Origin: JBEKSX01 sp049516635
GTDB lineage: Bacteria; Bacteroidota; Ignavibacteria; Tepidaquicellales; OLB5
Direction: 5' to 3'
DNA length: 41,697 nucleotides
Assembly (NCBI GenBank): GCA_049516635.1
Contig: JBEKSX010000009.1
Span: 1 to 41,697 of the forward strand
Shown: positions 26,391 to 35,041 of the stretch, in pieces
Layout of the letters: each line of letters starts with the position of its first letter
Numbering within the stretch: position 1 is the stretch's first letter
Notes under the pieces: generated by a model
What the model saw: only the letters and a program-made list of their open reading frames with translations
Told to the model about the DNA's origin: nothing
The model's database searches: none
Made by a program: the position numbers and the translations under genes

Positions 26391-27113
26391 CTACGGTCTT
26401 ACTCTTCTTATGATTGTAAGCATATCGGTAACTGCCTGGTGAAGGCCTGTGAAAACAGCCCTTGCTATTATTGAATGTCCGATACTCACCTCGTCTATGT
26501 CATTAATATTGGCTATAGGAATAATATTAATATAATTCAAACCGTGCCCGGCATTTACTCCTATGGCGAGCTCTTTTGCCAGTAAGGCAGTTTGCCTTAT
26601 TTTTTCCAGTTCGATGATCTTTTCTGCATTAGATTTTACTAACGAATACTTTCCGGTATGAATTTCAATAATATCTGCTCCGAGTTCAAGGGCAAGATCC
26701 ACATTTTCCGGCTGCGGTTCGATAAATACGCTAACTTTTATTCCGGCATTTTTCAGTTTATCAACGGCTTCCGAGATACGGTCGTGTGCAGCTGAAATAT
26801 CGAGTCCTCCCTCTGTAGTTACTTCCTGGCGTTTTTCAGGGACCAGCGTTGCCATTTCGGGTTTCACTTCACAGGCAATACTTACCATCTCAGTTGTTGC
26901 AGCCATTTCTAGATCTAGTTTTGTTTTCACGGTTGCTCTCAATAGCCTTAAATCACGATCATTGATATGCCTTCTGTCTTCCCGCAGATGGCATACTATA
27001 CCTTCCGCACCGGCGAGTTCACAGATTCCTGCAGCGAGAACAGGTTCCGGTTCTATTTCTTTCCTTGCCTGCCTCAGCGTTGCAATATGATCCACATTTA
27101 TACAAAGTCTCAT
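26391..27113 (-). CDS. pdxJ: Pyridoxine 5'-phosphate synthase
   Basis: PdxJ condenses 1-deoxyxylulose 5-phosphate with 3-amino-2-oxopropyl phosphate to make pyridoxine 5'-phosphate, the vitamin B6 vitamer. The 240-residue TIM barrel begins MRLCINVDHIATLRQARK, and has GIVCHLREDRRHI, FIEPQP, ADIIEIHTGKYS and VNAGHGLNY, all family hallmarks. PdxA is not in this window. Its product, once oxidised to PLP, is the cofactor of the tnaA enzyme encoded two genes downstream, though that may be coincidence. Confidence 0.96.
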   Translation of the reverse strand: MRLCINVDHIATLRQARKEIEPEPVLAAGICELAGAEGIVCHLREDRRHINDRDLRLLRATVKTKLDLEMAATTEMVSIACEVKPEMATLVPEKRQEVTTEGGLDISAAHDRISEAVDKLKNAGIKVSVFIEPQPENVDLALELGADIIEIHTGKYSLVKSNAEKIIELEKIRQTALLAKELAIGVNAGHGLNYINIIPIANINDIDEVSIGHSIIARAVFTGLHQAVTDMLTIIRRVRP

Positions 27114-27129
27114 GATTTTATATTTTAAA

Positions 27130-27900
27130 TTAATTAAAAAATAACTTTATAAAAGAATCGATTCCAATCCCATATGACTGTGATTTATACCTCAAAACGG
27201 AAATAGTATCATTGAATATATTAACCATCCAGTGCAGGACAAAACAGTAGATGAAAGAATTAGCCCGCAGTGCCTGAATTCCGAGAATCAGCCCCGCAAA
27301 GATCGAAGCGAACACTTCTATTTCCGGTTTTCCCTTATGAAGAATAAAGAAAGGTATCATCTGTATAAATACTGCATAATATCCAAATTTATCTTTTAAT
27401 CCGAAAAGCATGTATCCCCTCCAGAAAAATTCCCAGGCAAGCATATAGAAACCTACAAATAACTCGTAGTATAGTAAGATTTCAATATGTTCTTTTATTC
27501 TGATGCCGCCCTGCGGATACGAACGGGCAAAGCTTTCCGTACCGGAAGAAACCCATAATATTGGCAGCATAATAACCAGAAATATTATTGTCGATATGCT
27601 TCCGAACTTAAAATCACCGATCCTAAAACCAAAATCAGCAGGTTTTTTCTTCAATACAAACAAGATCAATATTATCGGGACAACAAACATTAGAAAACCA
27701 TCAGCAGTGAACCAGTAGAGGGTCGAGTAGAATTTCTCATCTTCGACTTGAACCATCCTTCTAAAGAAATTAGGGTTTGCATAATGGATAGATATGAATG
27801 TAATAACCGCAACTGAAATAAAGATAAAGGATTCTTTAAAACCGAGCGATCGGATAGCAGTAATAAGCGATCTGTATTCCTTAATAATATAATCTTTCAA
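27130..27900 (-). CDS. CPBP-family intramembrane metalloprotease
   Basis: This is a 256-residue protein with about seven membrane helices. The CPBP (Abi/Rce1-like) motifs are present: WEFFWRGYMLF in the middle (one glutamate and the arginine of EExxxR), then FFILHKGKPEIEVFASIFAGLILG and FVLHWMVNIFND with the other metal-site histidines. The family includes CAAX-type prenyl proteases and immunity proteins, and substrates are mostly unknown. The first glutamate of the EE pair is followed by phenylalanine, a common variant. It sits between the YbbR gene (2 bases) and pdxJ (16 bases). Confidence 0.82.
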   Translation of the reverse strand: MKDYIIKEYRSLITAIRSLGFKESFIFISVAVITFISIHYANPNFFRRMVQVEDEKFYSTLYWFTADGFLMFVVPIILILFVLKKKPADFGFRIGDFKFGSISTIIFLVIMLPILWVSSGTESFARSYPQGGIRIKEHIEILLYYELFVGFYMLAWEFFWRGYMLFGLKDKFGYYAVFIQMIPFFILHKGKPEIEVFASIFAGLILGIQALRANSFIYCFVLHWMVNIFNDTISVLRYKSQSYGIGIDSFIKLFFN

Positions 27901-27902
27901 AG

Positions 27903-28823
27903 TCAGAACCTGTTCTTAATTATATACTGAATCTTATCCGGTTTAATTGAGGTTATTTCAGTGCCCTGGGGCAGGGTAAACCTGGGCGAAACGGAGCCGG
28001 TTGTATCTGCAAGCAGATCCCTGAAATCCACAAGAGCAAGTATGTTCGTATTATCCAGGGTTGAAAGCTGATCCACACCACCTTTAAGCTGTACGCTGAT
28101 GAACTGGGGAATGAGCAGAACTTCTCTATCCTGAGGAACATTGGGTATTTTGATTTCGATATTTTGAAACATCTTCTCCGCTATTAACTCCACCTTTATC
28201 TTCAAATTTACCTCATCTTGTGCCCGCCAGATAATATTCGAGAGAGAATCATTCAATTTTATAAATTCATTAATACTTGAATTAATATTTTTTATGAATT
28301 GTTCTGTCGTATAGATATTGCTCAACGAATTAATTATAGAATTAGAACCTCCGATCTTGATGCTATCAGGTTCGAGCATCGGCGGCCCCACGGTTTGATA
28401 ACCTTCTTTACAGTCAACCAGCACTCGCGGCACTACTTTAACATATTTTTCTTCATATCTTCCTATTTTAACAAATAATGTTTCTGGTTGTGTATATGTT
28501 ATCGTCAAATTTCGCCCCAAAGAAGAATTTTCGTTTAAAATTTGTTTTGTAGGGATAATATAGACTTCGTTCATTTTGGGATTGATATCATAAAAGAATT
28601 CTGGATTCAAAGATGTTGACAATTTGATCAAATTCCACCCGCTGCCTTTAATTTTAATGTTCAGATTCAGAGGAATATAATTCGCAACCGCATAGGGTTT
28701 ATTTACATTAATTCTTATAGGTATATTCCGCTGTATCTCATACGATAAATTAAGGTTTAGCGAAAGCCATAATATAATTGAAAGTATCAGGGAAGCTATG
28801 ATTATATGATATCTGTATTTCAT
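27903..28823 (-). CDS. YbbR/CdaR-like membrane-anchored protein
   Basis: This 306-residue protein has one N-terminal membrane helix (IIIASLILSIILWLSLNL) followed by extracytoplasmic YbbR-like repeats. The repeats show strands such as IPIRINVNKPYAVANYIPL and VKVVPRVLVDCKEGYQTVGPP, with EPDSIKIGGS matching the YbbR pattern PxxVxVxGP. In Firmicutes CdaR controls the cyclic-di-AMP cyclase CdaA. No cdaA gene is next to it here, so the role is inferred from family only. It is the first gene of the seven-gene run down to PIG-L. Confidence 0.82.
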   Translation of the reverse strand: MKYRYHIIIASLILSIILWLSLNLNLSYEIQRNIPIRINVNKPYAVANYIPLNLNIKIKGSGWNLIKLSTSLNPEFFYDINPKMNEVYIIPTKQILNENSSLGRNLTITYTQPETLFVKIGRYEEKYVKVVPRVLVDCKEGYQTVGPPMLEPDSIKIGGSNSIINSLSNIYTTEQFIKNINSSINEFIKLNDSLSNIIWRAQDEVNLKIKVELIAEKMFQNIEIKIPNVPQDREVLLIPQFISVQLKGGVDQLSTLDNTNILALVDFRDLLADTTGSVSPRFTLPQGTEITSIKPDKIQYIIKNRF

Positions 28824-28977
28824 CGCTCACGAAACAAATAAGATAATTATCTGATATTTATATAAAGTACAAATATACTAAATTTCAGTTTTTAATAAGT
28901 TGTACTTATTTATCAAATATTTAGAATAATTCTCTATTAAAAAATCTAAAAATTTATGATAATACAGCGTATAATAA

Positions 28978-29008
28978 AACGCCGTAACCTTTATAAGCTT
29001 ACGGCGTT
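28978..29008 (-). terminator. Rho-independent terminator after the GWxTD gene
   Basis: AACGCCGTAA (28978-28987) pairs perfectly with TTACGGCGTT (28999-29008) around an 11-base loop. On the minus strand the stem is followed by TTATTAT. It lies 31 bases past the stop at 29040, so it ends the surface-module transcript. Confidence 0.75.
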
Positions 29009-29039
29009 AATAGAAATTGTGATTCTATTTCAGCACTTA

Positions 29040-30389
29040 TTATTTGATCCTCAATTTATCCTTCCAGTTATCATCCCGAAATTCATTTTGTGCTGTAGAA
29101 TTAACAAGACCAAAGTTCCCGGTAGCGTTCGTAAGATCGGCAAAAACGAACATTACACCTCCTTGAATTCTGTCATAATTCCATATCTCATAAGCACGCT
29201 GATCAGGTTCATAAGGGAACCTGTCTATATTATCAGGCTTGCCGTATGTGCAATAAACCCTTCCCCTGTCGGTTTTCCAGCCGGGTGAGAAATCAGACCT
29301 AAAATTCTGGTTGGAATATTTCATACGTTCAAAATATTCATTTTTTGCAACGTTTTTTCCTTTCCAGAACAGGAACATAAACTTTCTTTTACTTTCGATG
29401 GTCTTAAGCATATCGAATTGATCTCTCTCAATATCATTAGCCAAATATACTGCATAACCAAATTCCTCATTTACCTGTTGTTCTGTGTATTTTGCGTATT
29501 CGCTCAAAAGGTAGTCATCTTTAGCAGGCTGGTTAGCAATAGTATTTGAATCGGAATTAAAAATAATAAATTTTTTTTGATTTTTGACAATATCTGAATC
29601 TTTATCATTCAGAACTTCGATAATGAGCTTGTATGAATTAGTCTTTAAGTCACTGACATCGAAATATCCATACTCAACCTTCGAATCATGATTTATTTTG
29701 TATTTCTTAGTATCTGATTTTATTTCATTATCATTAAGATCTGTAATTTTACTGATAATGGAATAATTCTCTGATATAAATTCTTTGCGTATATTATACA
29801 GTTCAAAATAGTAATATAGCTTAGAAAGATTTTTCCCGAATAGACGTATAGGATTGGGAAGGATATCAAGCGTATTTTTATAAAAAACACTTTTGGTATC
29901 GGAAGATTTTTCAATTTTGGTTGAAAGCTGAATACAGCTCATAATGAGATTATTTTCGGAAAAACGGCTCAGGTTTACTTTATCCTCATAATTTGCAGAA
30001 TCTATAGGATTATTATAATCTGTAGCTGATATATCGAAAACATACTGCCCACTATCGAGCAGGATATTGATCTGCCCTGTAAGTGTATTATTTTTGTTAT
30101 AACCTGCTGTATCAAAAACATTAACCGGTACTTTAAATGTTTGTTGAACGATAGTTTTATTCAGATTTTTATCGAAAATATCAATATTTAATACTCCGTC
30201 CGCTTCGAAACCGTTATCTGTTTTAATAAAGATGAGCTGGTTTTGATAGAAAGAATAGTAAAATTCCAGGAATAATCTCGAGTCATCATTCCTGAAAGCA
30301 CAATAATCATAATCAAAACGGAATTCTTTTGAATATAATTTGCTCCAGATCGACAGAAACATTAACATGAGCAAAAATATCTTTTTCAT
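29040..30389 (-). CDS. GWxTD-domain exported protein
   Basis: This is a 449-residue protein with a signal peptide (MKKIFLLMLMFLSIWSKLYSKEF). Residues 20-310 are a beta-rich region, followed by a helical segment. The GWxTD domain starts with GWKTDRGRVYCTYGKPD at 370-386 and continues to the end with FPYEPDQRAYEIWNYDR. This domain is found in Bacteroidota/Chlorobi and Acidobacteria exported proteins of unknown function. It is the last gene of the surface locus, downstream of the PorV-like gene with a hairpin between them. Confidence 0.88.
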   Translation of the reverse strand: MKKIFLLMLMFLSIWSKLYSKEFRFDYDYCAFRNDDSRLFLEFYYSFYQNQLIFIKTDNGFEADGVLNIDIFDKNLNKTIVQQTFKVPVNVFDTAGYNKNNTLTGQINILLDSGQYVFDISATDYNNPIDSANYEDKVNLSRFSENNLIMSCIQLSTKIEKSSDTKSVFYKNTLDILPNPIRLFGKNLSKLYYYFELYNIRKEFISENYSIISKITDLNDNEIKSDTKKYKINHDSKVEYGYFDVSDLKTNSYKLIIEVLNDKDSDIVKNQKKFIIFNSDSNTIANQPAKDDYLLSEYAKYTEQQVNEEFGYAVYLANDIERDQFDMLKTIESKRKFMFLFWKGKNVAKNEYFERMKYSNQNFRSDFSPGWKTDRGRVYCTYGKPDNIDRFPYEPDQRAYEIWNYDRIQGGVMFVFADLTNATGNFGLVNSTAQNEFRDDNWKDKLRIK

Positions 30390-30413
30390 CTTTCTTTCTC
30401 AAAGAATAAAAAT

Positions 30414-30438
30414 GGGCAACCCTTGCGGAGGGTTGCCC
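30414..30438 (-). terminator. Rho-independent terminator after the PorV-like gene
   Basis: GGGCAACCCT (30414-30423) and AGGGTTGCCC (30429-30438) form a perfect 10-base-pair GC-rich stem with a 5-base loop. On the minus strand a T-rich ATTTTTATT tail follows. The next gene starts 24 bases further on, so GWxTD expression may depend on read-through. Confidence 0.8.
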
Positions 30439-30459
30439 TTGAAAATGATATATCAGAAT

Positions 30460-31494
30460 CTAGAATCCTACATGCAGTGTGAAAAACTGGTTTGTAGAAT
30501 TGAATCCTGATTCATTCACGAGCCTGTAAGCATAATCTATTCCCAGAGTTAATCCACCGAATGGATATTGTACACCTGCACCAAACGAAGGCCCGAATAA
30601 TGCTTCACCGCTTAATTTATCAGGAAAATAAGTGAAAGCACCTCTGAGGAATACATACCTGTTATAATTATATTCCAAACCGAACCTGTACTCATCGCTT
30701 GTAAAGCCTGAATTCATAAAGGTGGATGCAATAGAAACAGTGTTGTTTTTACCGAATGTCCTCGTATACCCTACACCTATTTCAAGAGTAGTAGGTAGAT
30801 CGAATGCCTGCAATGTCACTCTTCTGTATGTAATATTGCCGTTTTCAGTATAGATCCTGTTAAGTCCCGGTCCATCGAAAGTTAATTGAGGTCCAAGATT
30901 TTTAAGAGCAATTCCGAAGCTGAGTCCGCTTGCACCTGCTATGTACTGCAGTCCAAAATCGAAAGCATAATCAGTAGCACTGACTTCTGCAATTCTTTCA
31001 CTGATAAGTTTAATATTGGTACCGAACCGGACTTTATCAGTCATGGCTTTTGCATAACAGAGATCTGCAATAAGATATACCGGCTTAAATGTAGCACCGG
31101 TGCCTTCCGGATTTGTTTCATCCGTAACCATTATTGGTGAGCCGAAATCCAGGTTGCGAACTGAAGCTCCAATCACGCCCAGGTTACCAATTTTGGCTAC
31201 TCCGGCAATATATTGCATACTCATATCGGCAACATAGTTCATGTAAGAGAACATTATGTCCGTAGACTTTGTATTGAACTGAGCAACACCAGCGGGGTTC
31301 CAATACATCGCATCAACTCCGCTGATATTTGCCAGGTTAGAACCCTGGAGTGCCGTACCAATGGAACCTAATGGTATTAATAACTCCGGTGCTGCCATTT
31401 CGCCCAAATTTTTCCTGGGGCCTGAGTAACCTTGCTGGAAAGAAATACAAAGTACAAGTATTATTAGGAATATTTTTGTGTAATTTAATTTCAT
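30460..31494 (-). CDS. PorV/PorQ-family outer-membrane barrel protein
   Basis: This is a 344-residue FadL-like barrel protein with signal peptide (MKLNYTKIFLIILVLCISFQQGYS). The N-terminal motif AAPELLIPLGSIGTALQGSNLANISGVDAMYWNPAGVA, seen here in several short blocks, is the family hallmark of PorV/PorQ, as is FSYMNYVADMSMQYIAG. PorV shuttles T9SS cargo to the attachment complex at the cell surface. It ends in an aromatic strand (FFTLHVGF). A good Shine-Dalgarno (AAGGAG) precedes the ATG. It lies downstream of the large secreted protein, supporting a role in its export. Confidence 0.9.
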   Translation of the reverse strand: MKLNYTKIFLIILVLCISFQQGYSGPRKNLGEMAAPELLIPLGSIGTALQGSNLANISGVDAMYWNPAGVAQFNTKSTDIMFSYMNYVADMSMQYIAGVAKIGNLGVIGASVRNLDFGSPIMVTDETNPEGTGATFKPVYLIADLCYAKAMTDKVRFGTNIKLISERIAEVSATDYAFDFGLQYIAGASGLSFGIALKNLGPQLTFDGPGLNRIYTENGNITYRRVTLQAFDLPTTLEIGVGYTRTFGKNNTVSIASTFMNSGFTSDEYRFGLEYNYNRYVFLRGAFTYFPDKLSGEALFGPSFGAGVQYPFGGLTLGIDYAYRLVNESGFNSTNQFFTLHVGF

Positions 31495-31525
31495 TTTTTT
31501 ATTGTCTCCTTATAAAGATTTTGAG

Positions 31526-31553
31526 TTTTCCCGCCGGAAGACCGGCGGGAAAA
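31526..31553 (-). other. Long hairpin between surface-module genes
   Basis: TTTTCCCGCCGG (31526-31537) and CCGGCGGGAAAA (31542-31553) form a perfect 12-base-pair stem with a 4-base loop. It lies between the stop at 31574 and the next gene at 31494. On the minus strand it is followed by CTCAAAATC, which is not T-rich, so a processing or stability hairpin is as likely as a terminator. Confidence 0.65.
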
Positions 31554-31573
31554 CCTTTTTAATTACTGTTACT

Positions 31574-34500
31574 CTAAAAGTCTATTCTTTCCTCGGCCGT
31601 AAATATTGCAATTTTAAGCACTTTTTGACCGATACCCGGTGCATCTATCAGTACAATATACATTCCTGATGCAACGGTTACATTTTCAAGGTTAGCCATG
31701 TTCCACTGAACTGTAGAATTCAAATCATTTTTATCAATTCGTCTTATCAAATCCCCATTTAGAGTATAAATCTTTATCGTACATACTTTTGGCAATCTTC
31801 TGAATGTAATGAAATGGCCTGTGAGCGGTGTTTCAAGGTTATTGAATCCGTAATACGGGTTCGGAACAACCCTGATAGCATCCAGATCATTGTTCATTGT
31901 AGCCAGGTTTGGATCTCCAATCACCGGCTGTCTTGATTCAACTTCATAGTACAACGGATAGCCGGGTACTATTTCTGGTCTGGTGGCAGTATATGGATAA
32001 ATAATAAACTGATCACCCTGTGTAAAGTTTGCGGATGAGTTGATCAATTTTGCAGACCAAGCGTACATTACATCAATTTGTGCTTGTTGTAAGAACAAAT
32101 TCTTGGACGTATAAAAGATATCTGGAGAAGCATTATAATTAGAATTAAAAATATACAAGACTTTCTTGCTTCCCATAGTATCTACTGTAGGATCCCATTT
32201 GCCTGTCGGTGTAAATGTAATTGAATCTTCAACGAATGCACAATTCAGCTGCCTGTCTGTACTGGTACTATCCGTATATTCAAATTCGTATACTTTGAAG
32301 GGTACTTCTCTCATATCACGGTATTGATAATGTGAGACATCAACAGCAACGTATCTGTAAGCATTCTGACCGTTGCCGTAACCCGTAAACACTATCTTAA
32401 CCTTCCTCAGATCTTTAGGAGCTAATTTTGAAGCAAACCCGACATAAGTATATTTCGTCGGATAGGACAAATTCATCGATATAGACTGCCATGGTTTGCT
32501 GAGAGGATCGATCACATACTTGGTCCCTTCAACAAATCTATGTTCAGGCGGCACATATTCCCATCCGAACTGTCTTGTCTGAACGGTATCCCTTCCTCTT
32601 CCTGTAGGGTCCTTTACTACACCCATATTGCCTGTGTAAGCAACATTGTTCCCTGAGCCTGCGCTATCATACTTGATCTTAAATACCTTAAATAATAGAC
32701 CGTCATAAATTCTGGATGAATCATCGCGGACATTATTACCGGTAAACCTTAAATTCGATTTTAGTAATTGAGAAGACCCCCAATTATCAAATGACCTGTA
32801 TACATTGTAAGAAGTATCGGGATTATTGAAAATTATCCTGTACTTTGCGTTCTGCAGTAATTCCTGCGCTTGTACGATAGGTATCACCCCAAGGTCTCTT
32901 CTTGATGTATTCAGAGTATCACCATTACGATAATAGTATTGTGTACCTGCTAAGGGTGCCTCCGGAGTTAATGTCATCAATTGAGCCAGAATTGAGTTAC
33001 GTATCATTGCCATACCTCTGGCATATTTAGTATCATAGGCATAAGCACTCACAATAAATTTATAAGTATTTCCGTAAATTAGATCCGTTCTATTGCTGTG
33101 TTCTTCAGGAAATTGAGTAGAATTTATTGTAATGCTCCTGCTGATCCCTGACCCCGGAAAGCCTGATGGAGCATTCATTTTATACGGCGGCATAACCTGG
33201 AAGCCGGCATAAGTAAAACCTGCAGGAAGTGTATCCACAATAAAGCCGACTGTATCTTTAAGATCATAGATTTGAACCAGTTTGATATCATTATTTATCT
33301 CTTCGGGTTTATAGAGATCCGGAAGAGATGATGCAGATGGTCTTACTTCGTAAATTTCATATCCTTCAAATCTGTAAAATGCAGAATCTATAGGGTGTCT
33401 GAAGAGAGTATCCTGGTAGTTGTAGTACTCTGATGTATCACCCCATGTTAGCGTTAATGAAAATGACCCCAAATTATTGAGCTGAGATGTACTCGCATGA
33501 ACTATAGGCGGAGGTGGGGGCGGGATCACGTTAAAGTGAGCATCAAAGATTTTCTGGGCTATGATATCGACCTGTTTTAACTTTGTAACTGAATTTAAGT
33601 TATTTGTTCCTCTTGCTACAAACTGAGCAAGTGTGAATGTCTGTTGTTCACCCGAGCCCATATTAAAATTATCTGCACCTGAATTAAAAATAAATCGTCT
33701 ATCACCAAAAATATTCACCGGAACAATCGTTCCTGTGTATACATGCGGTCCCCCGCAGTTCTGAACAGCGCCTGAGGGATTACCCGGAACACCCTCATTC
33801 CAGCCAACACCCGTTTCCGGGTCACCCGGATAAGTATATTTTGTTACATAAGTTGAATCACCGCCGGGAGGGAAAACCCACGGAGTTTGGTCTTTTTTAA
33901 TACCCTGCAGCAAATAATAAGCCGGTAAGGCTTCGCCGTTCGGGTCTTTTTCACACGTAGGTCCCGCAGTACTGGTATTTGTGAAATATACGAAAGAAGT
34001 CATACCCAAAGTATCCGGCGGGTCAACACTGTGGTTGACCGGGCTTGTAAAATAGTCCATACCGAATGACGGTGGATCTAACCCATAAGATACACCATTA
34101 CCTGTTCCATCCATGTTCTCACCATTGTAAACGTAACCTAAGCCTAATGAAGTATCACATCCAATAAAGTCATCATTCGGGTTACCAAGATCGGGATCAA
34201 CAGTAATACCTATATAAAGATGCATCCAATCGTGCTTGCTTTTATTGATCACAACCCAGTTGACAAATTCAATATCTTCCAATCCCGGTGAATTATAGGC
34301 CCAGGCAGTTAAATGTATTTCGGAATACATCGGTTTTGTTCCGCCTCCAAAACCCTCACCTATCTTGTGTTCTTCGGGAAATCCATCGGTCAACACACCG
34401 AATAAGGTTTGTGAGGCATCTTTCATACCTGGTTTATCGATCCCGGGATCATACTGACCGTTACGGTTAACATCCACATAAGGTGCTCCAAAAGGAGTCA

Positions 34501-34984
34501 TTTCACCCCATTGAGCATAATCGGGATTGCTGTTATTATCTGTAGCACTTACTTTATAGATCCTGAATCTCGAATCGGTTTTAGCTACAGGCATTGATGC
34601 TGAAGTATCTATGTAGCCGGGAGCATACTCACCTTTATATGAGCACATAGCCTCCCTTAGTTCCGCTGGATTGGGAGGAAATGTAATATAGCATCCCATG
34701 GAAAGACCTGCGGTAAAACAGGCATATTTCCCTGTTCCTTTAGGCCACATCAATCCAGGAAAATTAACCTGCCTCTCATCCTGGTTAAATATACCTGTAT
34801 TATAAAACCAAGTACTAATATTATTCGGATCCAGTCCGATCTGCTGTACAACAACATCAGATATGGGAACAGGTGTACGATTTGGATTATCCCCGTTCTG
34901 ATTTAGCCTCGGTCTTGAGTAAACGAAAGAACTGAAGCTTATTATTAACAGAAGATATAATAAAAATTTTTTTCTAACTTTCAT
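31574..34984 (-). CDS. Large secreted surface protein with T9SS-like C-terminal domain
   Basis: This is a 1136-residue exported protein with a signal peptide (MKVRKKFLLYLLLIISFSS). Most of it is unrecognised; it is rich in aromatic, Gly, Asn and Pro residues and contains DVNRNGQYDPGIDKPG, a calcium-binding-like acidic segment near residue 170. The last about 80 residues (PNPYYGFNNLE, then KIYTLNGDLIRRI and ASGMYIVLID) look like a type A T9SS sorting domain. However, the usual terminal KVLK strand is followed by IAIFTAEERIDF, a longer and more acidic tail. It lies between the TonB receptor and the PorV-like gene. The region before its start has no Shine-Dalgarno. Confidence 0.82.
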   Translation of the reverse strand: MKVRKKFLLYLLLIISFSSFVYSRPRLNQNGDNPNRTPVPISDVVVQQIGLDPNNISTWFYNTGIFNQDERQVNFPGLMWPKGTGKYACFTAGLSMGCYITFPPNPAELREAMCSYKGEYAPGYIDTSASMPVAKTDSRFRIYKVSATDNNSNPDYAQWGEMTPFGAPYVDVNRNGQYDPGIDKPGMKDASQTLFGVLTDGFPEEHKIGEGFGGGTKPMYSEIHLTAWAYNSPGLEDIEFVNWVVINKSKHDWMHLYIGITVDPDLGNPNDDFIGCDTSLGLGYVYNGENMDGTGNGVSYGLDPPSFGMDYFTSPVNHSVDPPDTLGMTSFVYFTNTSTAGPTCEKDPNGEALPAYYLLQGIKKDQTPWVFPPGGDSTYVTKYTYPGDPETGVGWNEGVPGNPSGAVQNCGGPHVYTGTIVPVNIFGDRRFIFNSGADNFNMGSGEQQTFTLAQFVARGTNNLNSVTKLKQVDIIAQKIFDAHFNVIPPPPPPIVHASTSQLNNLGSFSLTLTWGDTSEYYNYQDTLFRHPIDSAFYRFEGYEIYEVRPSASSLPDLYKPEEINNDIKLVQIYDLKDTVGFIVDTLPAGFTYAGFQVMPPYKMNAPSGFPGSGISRSITINSTQFPEEHSNRTDLIYGNTYKFIVSAYAYDTKYARGMAMIRNSILAQLMTLTPEAPLAGTQYYYRNGDTLNTSRRDLGVIPIVQAQELLQNAKYRIIFNNPDTSYNVYRSFDNWGSSQLLKSNLRFTGNNVRDDSSRIYDGLLFKVFKIKYDSAGSGNNVAYTGNMGVVKDPTGRGRDTVQTRQFGWEYVPPEHRFVEGTKYVIDPLSKPWQSISMNLSYPTKYTYVGFASKLAPKDLRKVKIVFTGYGNGQNAYRYVAVDVSHYQYRDMREVPFKVYEFEYTDSTSTDRQLNCAFVEDSITFTPTGKWDPTVDTMGSKKVLYIFNSNYNASPDIFYTSKNLFLQQAQIDVMYAWSAKLINSSANFTQGDQFIIYPYTATRPEIVPGYPLYYEVESRQPVIGDPNLATMNNDLDAIRVVPNPYYGFNNLETPLTGHFITFRRLPKVCTIKIYTLNGDLIRRIDKNDLNSTVQWNMANLENVTVASGMYIVLIDAPGIGQKVLKIAIFTAEERIDF

Positions 34985-35041
34985 TTGAGATTATTGTATA
35001 AATTTTATGATAATTAGCTAATTAATTATAATATTAATTAT

